From: a virus
Strand: one strand, 5' to 3'
Virus record (IMG/VR): IMGVR_UViG_3300030098_004212
Coordinates: 1 to 45,711 of that record
DNA: 45,711 nucleotides
The notes under the pieces were generated by a model. The model had not been told where the DNA came from. It searched no databases and worked only from the letters and a program-made list of their open reading frames with translations. A program made the position numbers and the translations under genes. The number at the start of each line of letters is the position of its first letter. Within the stretch, counting starts at the first letter, position 1. Below, piece by piece: positions 32,953 to 40,037 of this stretch.

Positions 32953-33453
32953 ATGGCATTTGGAAACACACCAGCAGGAACAATCGTCAGAGAAACAATT
33001 ATCTCTACACGAAGAATCCCTGTAAAGGCATCTACTACCATAACCAAAGGAAATGTTTGTGAATTGAGCAGCGGATATCTTATCCCTTGTGCAGCATCAG
33101 GTTCACCAACCGCAGATGTAGCACACTTTGTTGCACTAGAGACAGTGGACAATAGCAGCGGTGCAAACGGAGATGTAACAGCTCCAGTAGCAGTATCTGG
33201 TCACTACGTTACCGTAGTAGCAGATGGTGCAATTAGCCCGGGTGCAAGAGTTCAAATCTCTGCATCAACAGCAGGACAAGTTATCACAGCAGCAGGAGAT
33301 ATCGACATTCAAGTCGGAACTTACTTCGGTAAGGAAGGAGGAATTGTTGCAAAATCAGCAAGTACACCATATCTCGAATCATACACAGACGATCAAGACT
33401 TTCCACCAGTTGCAGCAGCAGACGGTGACGTAATTGAGGTGTTACTAATCTAG
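32953..33453 (+). CDS. Capsid decoration (cement) protein, DUF2190-like
   Basis: 166 residues, beta-rich with FGNTPAGTIVRETI, ITKGNVCELSSGYLIP, DGAISPGARVQISASTAG and a terminal GDVIEVLLI, the pattern of small capsid-stabilising proteins placed before the major capsid gene. Shine-Dalgarno AGGAGGAA upstream. GC-ending codons, like the capsid gene. Confidence 0.65.
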   Translation: MAFGNTPAGTIVRETIISTRRIPVKASTTITKGNVCELSSGYLIPCAASGSPTADVAHFVALETVDNSSGANGDVTAPVAVSGHYVTVVADGAISPGARVQISASTAGQVITAAGDIDIQVGTYFGKEGGIVAKSASTPYLESYTDDQDFPPVAAADGDVIEVLLI

Positions 33454-33462
33454 GTGATTATT

Positions 33463-34617
33463 ATGCAGGCTAGAATTAACACACGCAAAGAAGATTGGAA
33501 CGGAAAACAGTTATGGCGTAACCCTGTCGATAACAGAGTTTATGCTACAGACGGTGCTCCAACCTACAGCTTCGATGAAGCAAATGGATACCCAATCTAT
33601 GATTATAACGTACACTTTGATGCAATCAAAACAGCAAAAGATCAACTAGGAACATCTTACGCACATGATGCATTCTTAGACAGCGAATTTAAATCCGTTG
33701 CAGAAGATTATGTATCAGACATTAAAGCCGGTGGTCGTCAAAAACTAGCAGCTTTAAGATCAAACGTAAACTCCGCAGTCGACATTGTTAACGTATGGGA
33801 AACCGTATTAGGCAAAAGAGACAGAGTTTATGCAGGTAAGAACCTAGCAAAAGAAATTGCTGTACCAAACCTATTGATTAGCATCGACACCGTAACCAAG
33901 TTCAATGGTATGACAAGACTAGATGAGGGTCAAAGAGCTCCTCTCAAAGAATTGCCTTATACCAGAGCAAACTTCACCGCACAAAAGTACGGATTGAAGT
34001 TCATTATTCACGAGGAAGCAAGATTGAAAAACGTACACAACGTTTTGCAAGACAGCATCCAAGTTGCATCAAACAAGATTGAGCAAAAACAATCCTTCGA
34101 TGTAATCAGTGAATTAAACACAAACTTGACAGCTCAAGCAGCTACAGGAGTCTGGGATACATTTGTCGCAAGCACAGACCGTTCAACCAACGACCCAACC
34201 GTAGATATAGGAATTGCTTCCTTGAACATCGAAGGTTCAGGTGTAGGTGGTAAAATGAACAGAGTCGGTATGCACCAACTAACATACGCAAAATTCACTG
34301 GAAACACCTTTTTGCGAGGCGTGGCTTCCAACGGTCCAAGAGATTATTCTTATGAACCGGGAACAAGCGAATTGTCAGGCATTCCGGGTGTAGGTCTTGT
34401 ACTAGACAATAGTATTCAACAAGGCGAGGTTTATGCAGTAGATACAGAATTAGAACCAACATGTGCCCTATTCCAAGGACCACAAAGAGTTGGTACACAG
34501 CACGATGAGGAGACAGGAGATGACAAATACTTTGTTATTGACTATCACCTAGCAGCTATAATTCAATCTGAAACTGGTAGACAAATTACTGGATGTACAA
34601 CACCATTAGCTTGGTAG
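33463..34617 (+). CDS. Major capsid protein (HK97-fold)
   Basis: 384 residues from the ATG preceded by AGGTGA (a GTG at 33454 is an alternative). DTVTKFNGMTRLDEGQRAP, YGLKFIIHEEARLKNV, the EQKQSFDVISELN spine helix and the closing NSIQQGEVYAVDTELEP with YFVIDYHLAAIIQSETG match HK97-like archaeal and phage capsids. Rich in C-ending codons (AAC, ATC, TAC, GTC), a sign of very high expression. Followed by a terminator at 34636. Confidence 0.8.
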   Translation: MQARINTRKEDWNGKQLWRNPVDNRVYATDGAPTYSFDEANGYPIYDYNVHFDAIKTAKDQLGTSYAHDAFLDSEFKSVAEDYVSDIKAGGRQKLAALRSNVNSAVDIVNVWETVLGKRDRVYAGKNLAKEIAVPNLLISIDTVTKFNGMTRLDEGQRAPLKELPYTRANFTAQKYGLKFIIHEEARLKNVHNVLQDSIQVASNKIEQKQSFDVISELNTNLTAQAATGVWDTFVASTDRSTNDPTVDIGIASLNIEGSGVGGKMNRVGMHQLTYAKFTGNTFLRGVASNGPRDYSYEPGTSELSGIPGVGLVLDNSIQQGEVYAVDTELEPTCALFQGPQRVGTQHDEETGDDKYFVIDYHLAAIIQSETGRQITGCTTPLAW

Positions 34618-34633
34618 ATTAATATCTCCAACT

Positions 34634-34651
34634 AACCCTTCTTTTTTTTAT
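34634..34651 (+). terminator. C-rich/oligo-T terminator of the capsid operon
   Basis: AACCCTTC followed by eight T, 17 bases after the capsid stop. Confidence 0.65.
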
Positions 34652-34661
34652 TTGACGGCTT

Positions 34662-34766
34662 ATGGGCGACCATACAACACCCTGCAGATTATGTAGAGAG
34701 GAACACGCAACGATATTGGAAGGACTCTGTATAAGATGTTTTAAGAAAGAATTGGGAAGAGATTAG
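34662..34766 (+). CDS. Tiny zinc-ribbon protein
   Basis: 34 residues with CRLC and CIRC. Lies between two oligo-T terminators; possibly translated from read-through. Similar in style to the 9-13 kb zinc proteins. Confidence 0.45.
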   Translation: MGDHTTPCRLCREEHATILEGLCIRCFKKELGRD

Positions 34767-34774
34767 CCTTTTTT
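34767..34774 (+). terminator. Short oligo-T terminator
   Basis: CCTTTTTT directly after the tiny zinc-ribbon gene. Confidence 0.4.
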
Positions 34775-34777
34775 AAC

Positions 34778-34786
34778 CTTAAATAC
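34778..34786 (+). promoter_or_regulatory. TATA box before 34807
   Basis: CTTAAATAC 21-29 bases before the ATG. Confidence 0.4.
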
Positions 34787-34806
34787 TTTGAAATAGTAGG
34801 TTTTAT

Positions 34807-35358
34807 ATGGTCAAAGGAACAGGTCCGGGTGGAAATAAATTCGTAAATAGAGGTACTATTGATTCTAGAGCACCTATTACAGGACCAGCAAAAAAGCATA
34901 AAAAAGGAACAAAAGGAATATACACACAGCATACCGATGCAAGTGGAAAACCTATCAGCCAATTACAATTTGAAAGAGAAAGTGCAGGAGGACCATTAGA
35001 AAATAGAGATACACCTACAGTCAAAAACCCAAACCAGAAAATTAACAGATTAAAAGGAGGCTCACTTAAAGCAAGATTAGCAAATATTAGACTAGCAAAC
35101 GTCTATGAACCAAATTTTAAACCAAATCCAAATGTAAAGTCAAAACCAAGTGATTTTGGTACAAAGGCACAACCACCGGGAGCAGAACCAGTTAAGGTCA
35201 GAGATCCACCTAAAAAGAAACGCAGTAACCAATACATGAAAAAGAGAATTTTTGGTGCAGCTAAAAAGAAAAAGAAAGAACCAAATGTAGATGAAGAAAG
35301 AGAATTAGAAAGAGAAAGAGATTTTGAACGTATTCAAAGGTCTATTGAAACATCCTAA
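34807..35358 (+). CDS. Basic virion protein with the polyprotein cleavage motif
   Basis: 183 residues, very basic and low in hydrophobics. GTGPGGNKFVNRGTIDSRAP start, a SLKARLANI motif at 86-94 that matches the LK-x-R-L-A motifs of the 1448-residue protein, KKRSNQYMKKRIFGAAKKKKK and an E/R-rich end. Probably DNA-associated in the capsid and cut after the motif. No known family. Confidence 0.5.
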   Translation: MVKGTGPGGNKFVNRGTIDSRAPITGPAKKHKKGTKGIYTQHTDASGKPISQLQFERESAGGPLENRDTPTVKNPNQKINRLKGGSLKARLANIRLANVYEPNFKPNPNVKSKPSDFGTKAQPPGAEPVKVRDPPKKKRSNQYMKKRIFGAAKKKKKEPNVDEERELERERDFERIQRSIETS

Positions 35359-35364
35359 TTATTG

Positions 35365-35379
35365 AATAGTTATATAGTA
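35365..35379 (+). promoter_or_regulatory. Promoter with 15-base motif shared with 19201
   Basis: AATAGTTATATAGTA, identical to the copy before the fibre gene; TATA box 23-30 bases before the ATG at 35400. Confidence 0.55.
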
Positions 35380-35399
35380 GTAATACCCAAATATTATTA

Positions 35400-35912
35400 A
35401 TGCCGAAGAAAGAACTAAAACCAGAAGATTACTGGGCTCAATATATTGTTAGAACAAAGTCAGATGGCAAAGAATATATCTATGCACTTGTAAGACGAAG
35501 ATATTCTGATGATGATATTGAATCAAAAGGTCCGGGTTCATACCTAGGAGTTTCAGAAGATGATAGATTTGAAATCATTACAGATACAGACCCAGAGTCA
35601 GATACTTTTGGTAAAAGAGTTCCAAAACCAGATTCACAACCTGTTGGTAAAAAACTAAAGTTCACATTACCATTTAATCAGAAGAACATAGCTGATTTTA
35701 AGAAAATGTGTGCAGCAGTAGGTACACCATTTGGAGAAACCAAATTATATTGGAAATTCAAAGAACGTACTATTACATCAGAAGATGAAAATGACTTTTG
35801 GACAGTAGATTGGAGTGAAGCTCACAAGAGATTCATCCATGGCAAACAGGTGATAGAAATTGAGCAAAAGAATAAGCATGACGATAGACCCAGAGGTACT
35901 AGAAAAGCTTAA
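35400..35912 (+). CDS. Hypothetical protein
   Basis: 170 residues, beta then helix: YWAQYIVRTKSDGKEYIYAL, LKFTLPFNQKNIADFKKM, KLYWKFKERTITSEDENDF. Basic end KHDDRPRGTRK. Unrecognised; shares a promoter motif with the fibre gene, so probably a late gene. Confidence 0.5.
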   Translation: MPKKELKPEDYWAQYIVRTKSDGKEYIYALVRRRYSDDDIESKGPGSYLGVSEDDRFEIITDTDPESDTFGKRVPKPDSQPVGKKLKFTLPFNQKNIADFKKMCAAVGTPFGETKLYWKFKERTITSEDENDFWTVDWSEAHKRFIHGKQVIEIEQKNKHDDRPRGTRKA

Positions 35913-36015
35913 TCGATATGTCGATGAGTTTGCATTAGGTGCAGAAAGGAAAAATCGAAGCTTATTTCTGAATAACTTAATTCAGAAGCATGTGCCCGAT
36001 TCTCCACCACAATAA
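35878..36015 (+). CDS. Small ribbon-helix-helix-like regulator
   Basis: 45 residues, overlapping the previous gene by 35 bases in another frame. MTIDPEVLEKLNRYVDEF then RNRSLFLNNLIQKHV follows the CopG/ParD helix pattern with a very short N-terminal strand. Oligo-T terminator follows. Confidence 0.5.
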   Translation: MTIDPEVLEKLNRYVDEFALGAERKNRSLFLNNLIQKHVPDSPPQ

Positions 36016-36024
36016 TTTTTTTTC
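36013..36024 (+). terminator. Oligo-T terminator
   Basis: Eight T directly after the stop codon of the RHH-like gene. Confidence 0.5.
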
Positions 36025-36061
36025 ATTTCCGAAAAATAATCAGGTGAAAAGTAGGGTTCAT

Positions 36062-36069
36062 CTTAAATC
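36062..36069 (+). promoter_or_regulatory. TATA-like box before 36092
   Basis: CTTAAATC 23-30 bases before the ATG. Confidence 0.35.
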
Positions 36070-36091
36070 AGAGTATGCCGTAATTTAATCA

Positions 36092-36538
36092 ATGACATGT
36101 AATCTAAAAGAAAGGGTAACAGAAATCCTAAAGTCCGGAGACTTTGAACTAGAAGCAGATGGTTGGACCCAATACGCACCAGAATACTTCTACAAGTCAG
36201 GATTTCCAGAAGAGTTCATCGAGCCACTTGTCACCACCTTCAAAAGTGATGGTAGTTGGAAAGGTAGCCTCTGGAAGGACCAAAATAGGGCTTTAGTGGT
36301 TTTGGCAAAAATCAGGGAGTACGAAAACGTAGATGATATTCCAGACGAAATAGTCAAGGAATTTGATGAAGTCTACATTCCAGTAGCCCAAGGTGTCTAT
36401 TACCTAGACTTTCTATACGCATTGGCAGAGCTCTACGGAGTCGAGGAAGCGGGTGCTGCTTTCAATGGCAGAGGATTTAGAGCTAGTGCATACAAAGATG
36501 CTATAGAAACTGCAGTCGGATTAGAAATCCCTGCGTAA
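36092..36538 (+). CDS. Hypothetical protein, abundant by codon use
   Basis: 148 residues, acidic, helical, aromatic-rich (GWTQYAPEYFYKSGFP, VYYLDFLYALAELYG). Flanked by its own promoter and a terminator. Codons are distinctly C- and G-ending (ATC, GTC, GAG, AAG) compared with nearby tail genes, resembling only the capsid genes; a candidate unknown virion or anti-host protein made in large amounts. Confidence 0.5.
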   Translation: MTCNLKERVTEILKSGDFELEADGWTQYAPEYFYKSGFPEEFIEPLVTTFKSDGSWKGSLWKDQNRALVVLAKIREYENVDDIPDEIVKEFDEVYIPVAQGVYYLDFLYALAELYGVEEAGAAFNGRGFRASAYKDAIETAVGLEIPA

Positions 36539-36557
36539 CCTCCTTTTTTTCTTTTTT
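36536..36557 (+). terminator. C-rich/oligo-T terminator
   Basis: AACCTCC followed by seven T, C and six more T. Confidence 0.55.
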
Positions 36558-36563
36558 ATATAC
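36554..36563 (+). promoter_or_regulatory. TATA box of the tail-terminator gene
   Basis: TTTTATATAC 22-31 bases before the ATG at 36585; it overlaps the T-run of the preceding terminator. Confidence 0.45.
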
Positions 36564-36584
36564 AAGTAATTACTAATATACTGT

Positions 36585-37466
36585 ATGGCAGTAGCAACAG
36601 CAGAAACTATTAAGACCCAAATTCTAGCAGGTACGTATCCAAGTGGAACTTTAGAAACAGGTAATGTTTTTGATTATGTACAATATGAGAAAAGAAGAAT
36701 GTACCCAAGTTGTGAGATTTTAACAATACAACCAGAGTCTACAGTAGAGACAAAAAAGACTACAGAAACCACAGTTGGATTTGAGATTAGATATTTTGTT
36801 AAAAACCTAGGTATTAGGTCAGATTCTATACTAACTCAAAAATCAGTAGAAGATGAGATTAGAAGTCAAATAGAAGCCATGACATTACAGGACCATAAAG
36901 TAGTTCTAGAGTCTAAAGTTTGGCAAAGAGAACAAGTAGGTAAATTTGGAGCAGATTTTCCTCCATATATGGTATCAACATTAAGAGTTACAGTAAGACA
37001 GATTACACCATCAACAGCAACAGCAGATGGAGTCTTAAAATTTGATGTTTCAGAGTCAAGTGTAGATAATGCCCCTAGTGGTGATTATACATATACAGAA
37101 GTTTATGATGTAGACCTATCAGAAGGATACAAAAGCATTCCAGAAAAACACTCCGGGTCAAACTTTCCATTACGTTATGCAGGTGATTTTGCTGGTAATT
37201 TAATCTGTAACATACCAATAAAAGCAGCCGATTTAGGTACTACAGGGGAAAAACTAAACAAATTAATCACATTAAGAACAACCGGGGAGCACCCAGATGT
37301 CACATTTATCTACACAAACAAAACAGGTGGTGAATCACCAAGCACAATAACAGAGACCTTCACAGTAAAACCAGATACCTTACAGAGATTGTACAGATAT
37401 CAAGACACAGTTGTATACAGATTAACCGCAACCGTCACCAATCCAAGCACAATTACCGTATCGTAA
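36585..37466 (+). CDS. Tail terminator-like protein with extra C-terminal domain
   Basis: 293 residues. Residues 1-140 resemble tail-terminator proteins: helix ETIKTQILAG, a strand YPSCEILTIQPEST, FEIRYFVK, a helix SVEDEIRSQIEAM, and a last strand VSTLRVTVRQI. Residues 150-293 are a separate Thr-rich beta domain, not recognised. It would cap the tail tube below the connector. Role supported by order (next genes are tube, neck, tape measure). Confidence 0.45.
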   Translation: MAVATAETIKTQILAGTYPSGTLETGNVFDYVQYEKRRMYPSCEILTIQPESTVETKKTTETTVGFEIRYFVKNLGIRSDSILTQKSVEDEIRSQIEAMTLQDHKVVLESKVWQREQVGKFGADFPPYMVSTLRVTVRQITPSTATADGVLKFDVSESSVDNAPSGDYTYTEVYDVDLSEGYKSIPEKHSGSNFPLRYAGDFAGNLICNIPIKAADLGTTGEKLNKLITLRTTGEHPDVTFIYTNKTGGESPSTITETFTVKPDTLQRLYRYQDTVVYRLTATVTNPSTITVS

Positions 37467-37621
37467 GATTCATATATTGGAACCACGTAAAACAGTCATG
37501 TGGCTAGAATCTAGTTATAACCAAAGCTAGACAGGCATTTTGTATCCTCCTTTGAGGGTACTTTTGGGCTTCATTGATGCCACTGTTTAATCTTTATATG
37601 CTACAAAATAGAATATAATAT
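37467..37621 (+). other. Structured noncoding segment: two hairpins and a terminator-like hairpin
   Basis: No ORF. Hairpin 1: CCACGT (37483) with ATGTGG (37498). A small CTAG-AAT-CTAG follows at 37504-37514. Hairpin 3: 37542-37561, GTATCCTC, four-base loop, GAGGGTAC with one G-T pair, followed by TTTT. A TATA-like CATATATT sits at 37471. The last hairpin looks like a terminator; the whole could be a small RNA. TTTATATG at 37593-37600 is the promoter of the tube gene. Confidence 0.45.
37593..37600 (+). promoter_or_regulatory. TATA box of the tail-tube gene
   Basis: TTTATATG 22-29 bases before the ATG at 37622. Confidence 0.5.
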
Positions 37622-38068
37622 ATGGCAGATTTAGGCAATACCGCACAAGCAGTTAATGCTAAACAAATGCAAATATTCATTGGTAGTGTTTCTAATGAAT
37701 GGAAATTAATCCAAAATGCAAGAGTTATGATTTCACATCCTATTTTTAGAGAACCAACGACAGCCGGTGGTGTAGTAACATACACAGGAGCACCAGACCA
37801 CAGTATTTCAGGTTCATTATTATTCACAAGAGATGAATGGAATGATGGTTCAGCTAATGATATTAGTTCATTAATCACAATAGCAAATGGTGAAGCACCA
37901 GCTAATTCATGGCTAGTGAAATTTACTGATGTTTCAGGTGCAGCAACAAACGCAACATTGACATTTGCAAATTGTAAATTATCGGTTGTTGATATTTCAA
38001 AAAGTGCTGAAGGAGCAGTAAAAGCAGACATTACAGTAGTTTGCCCAGACGAACCAGCTACATCATAG
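37622..38068 (+). CDS. Major tail-tube protein candidate
   Basis: 148 residues. QMQIFIGSVSNEWKLIQNAR, then VTYTGAPDHSISGSLLFT and a closing NATLTFANCKLSVVDIS with VKADITVVCPD: the beta-barrel texture of small tube proteins, which often end in similar paired strands. It has its own promoter and sits ahead of neck and tape-measure genes. Confidence 0.55.
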   Translation: MADLGNTAQAVNAKQMQIFIGSVSNEWKLIQNARVMISHPIFREPTTAGGVVTYTGAPDHSISGSLLFTRDEWNDGSANDISSLITIANGEAPANSWLVKFTDVSGAATNATLTFANCKLSVVDISKSAEGAVKADITVVCPDEPATS

Positions 38069-38084
38069 TGATGTGTGATGAATA

Positions 38085-38570
38085 ATGAGCTTAAATCTCA
38101 CCAAACAGAGAATTACTTCTGCTAAAGGCAGAGTGGATAAGTATATCGACCAAAATATCTTAACATGGGCTACCGAAGAGATTCTATTACCCGGACACAC
38201 TGATATACAAAAAAGTGTATCAAGTGCAGCAGCAGAAGGTCTTAAACTAGAAAAAACAGGATTTATGAAAATTGATTTAACATGGGAATATTATGTTGAC
38301 GATAAACCAGTTCATTTTTACCTAGAACATGGTACTAGACCCCATACTATTAGAGCAAAAGGTAAGGATAATGGAGGTGCTGATGTATTACATTGGAAAG
38401 GACCAAGTGGTGGATTTGTAATTGGTGATGACCATTTTGCAACAGAAGTTAGGCACCCGGGTACACAACCAAAAAAATTAGTAGAAGGAATAAAAGAAGA
38501 AAGGTTGCCAAGGTTACAAGAACGAGTGATAAGAGAGGTAAATAATTTTATGGAGATTGATGCATTATGA
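38085..38570 (+). CDS. HK97 gp10-like neck protein
   Basis: 161 residues. WEYYVDDKPVHFYLEHGTRPHTI, then LHWKG and HPGTQPKKLVEG. EHGTxPHxI...HPGTxP is the signature arrangement of HK97 gp10/minor capsid neck proteins. Joins the head and tail. Stop overlaps the next start. Confidence 0.75.
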   Translation: MSLNLTKQRITSAKGRVDKYIDQNILTWATEEILLPGHTDIQKSVSSAAAEGLKLEKTGFMKIDLTWEYYVDDKPVHFYLEHGTRPHTIRAKGKDNGGADVLHWKGPSGGFVIGDDHFATEVRHPGTQPKKLVEGIKEERLPRLQERVIREVNNFMEIDAL

Positions 38571-39505
38571 GTGCAAGAGATGATAACGTAGTTAGAGTAC
38601 CAATAGAAATTAAAACAGAAGATATTGCAGAGATACAAGATTTAATACAAAAACTATCTGAAGCAGAAGGTGATATTACAAGAATAAAATCAACTGGAAT
38701 AACATCTGGTTCTATGCCACAAACTAGAGCAGGTCAGGCAGCAAGAACAGGAAAAGATGCAAGAATTTCATCATTAGGTGGAACTGGCAGAGGTGGTATA
38801 TTTACAGACCAAGATGATAGAGATACAACTTTCATGTCATTTAAAGATAGAACTGGTCGTCAAGCATTACAAAGAGAAAATCAATTTAAAGCATTAAAAG
38901 ACCAAGTGCAATCAATGCAAGAAGATCAACAACAAGCTTTTGGTGGAATGTTAGACCAAGTAATTGGTATGGCTGGTGGTTATGTGCCATTTTTTGCTAT
39001 GAACAAAATAACAGGTAGTCAGTTTATACAAAACAAAGTGAATAGATTAAAGCAAATGCAAGCTAACGCTGCAAACGCTGCAGGTCAAGCAGCAGGAGCA
39101 GGTGTTGGAGCAAGAATAGCAGCTGGAGGTGCAAGAGCAGCAGGTATGTTATCAAGAGTAGCAGCAGCAGCAAGTGGTGCAGGACCTGTTGGGTTAATTA
39201 TAGCTGGTGTTTTGGCAGCATTTATGGTTTCAACAGAATATCTTAAATGGTTACAAGGTCCGGGTGGATTCTTTGATATAAGATACAGACGAAACATCCA
39301 AAAAGAGATGGATCCATTTTTTGATAGAAAATATAAACAAGAAATCAACGTAGGTCAAAGAGTTGTTAGAGTCACAAGTTCTCCTGCTGTAAGAGGTAGT
39401 GACCAAATGCATTCTACATACGGTGCAGTAAAAAGGGGAATACCAATCTATAATGGAGAATTTGAGGCATATAGTAAGGGATTATACTTAGGAGGTAATC
39501 CATAA
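38567..39505 (+). CDS. Tape-measure protein candidate, short
   Basis: 312 residues. Charged coiled N-terminal half (KALKDQVQSMQEDQQQAF), then two hydrophobic sections (GGYVPFFAMNKI and a Gly/Ala-rich stretch leading to GPVGLIIAGVLAAFMV) as in tape measures. If all of it were extended helix the tail would be only about 45 nm long. Ends by overlapping the next start (TAATG). Confidence 0.55.
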   Translation: MSARDDNVVRVPIEIKTEDIAEIQDLIQKLSEAEGDITRIKSTGITSGSMPQTRAGQAARTGKDARISSLGGTGRGGIFTDQDDRDTTFMSFKDRTGRQALQRENQFKALKDQVQSMQEDQQQAFGGMLDQVIGMAGGYVPFFAMNKITGSQFIQNKVNRLKQMQANAANAAGQAAGAGVGARIAAGGARAAGMLSRVAAAASGAGPVGLIIAGVLAAFMVSTEYLKWLQGPGGFFDIRYRRNIQKEMDPFFDRKYKQEINVGQRVVRVTSSPAVRGSDQMHSTYGAVKRGIPIYNGEFEAYSKGLYLGGNP

Positions 39506-40032
39506 TGGCAGAAAGTTATATTTGGAGAGACAATGCATCTAGGGCTAATGCATCAGATAAAATTACTTTTGAGTTATTAAGTAATGGTAGTGTAGCAGAC
39601 AATACTGGTCATATACATCAATCTGAATTTAAAATTATAACTGGTATAGCAGACAATGAAAAACCAAATGCAAAATTAAACGAATTACAGGATACACAGG
39701 TAGACTCAATCACAGTAACCATTACAGGTTCAATTCTAAATAAACAAACAAGTGGTAGTGAAAATACAGTAGCCCAAAAAGTAAAACAATGGATGTGTGA
39801 CAAAAAAACATCTAGTAGTTTTACAAAAGGTAGATTTGGGTTAGAACTTGCAGATTTCACAACATTTAATGCAACACCAAAAAACACCTCTGGTCAAGAA
39901 AGAGGATATATTTTACAAGATTGGACATGGATAAGAGATGGTGATACACAAGGTAAAACAGCATTTATTGCCACATTACGATTAAACGGTTATATTGGTG
40001 CAGAGGGAAGTACATACAGTTGGACTTCGTGA
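39505..40032 (+). CDS. Distal tail or baseplate protein
   Basis: 175 residues, beta-rich: HQSEFKIITGIADNEKPN, VDSITVTITGSIL, GYILQDWTWIRDG, TAFIATLRLNGYIG. Resembles small distal tail proteins that follow the tape measure. No firm family. Confidence 0.45.
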   Translation: MAESYIWRDNASRANASDKITFELLSNGSVADNTGHIHQSEFKIITGIADNEKPNAKLNELQDTQVDSITVTITGSILNKQTSGSENTVAQKVKQWMCDKKTSSSFTKGRFGLELADFTTFNATPKNTSGQERGYILQDWTWIRDGDTQGKTAFIATLRLNGYIGAEGSTYSWTS

Positions 40033-40037
40033 TTTAG

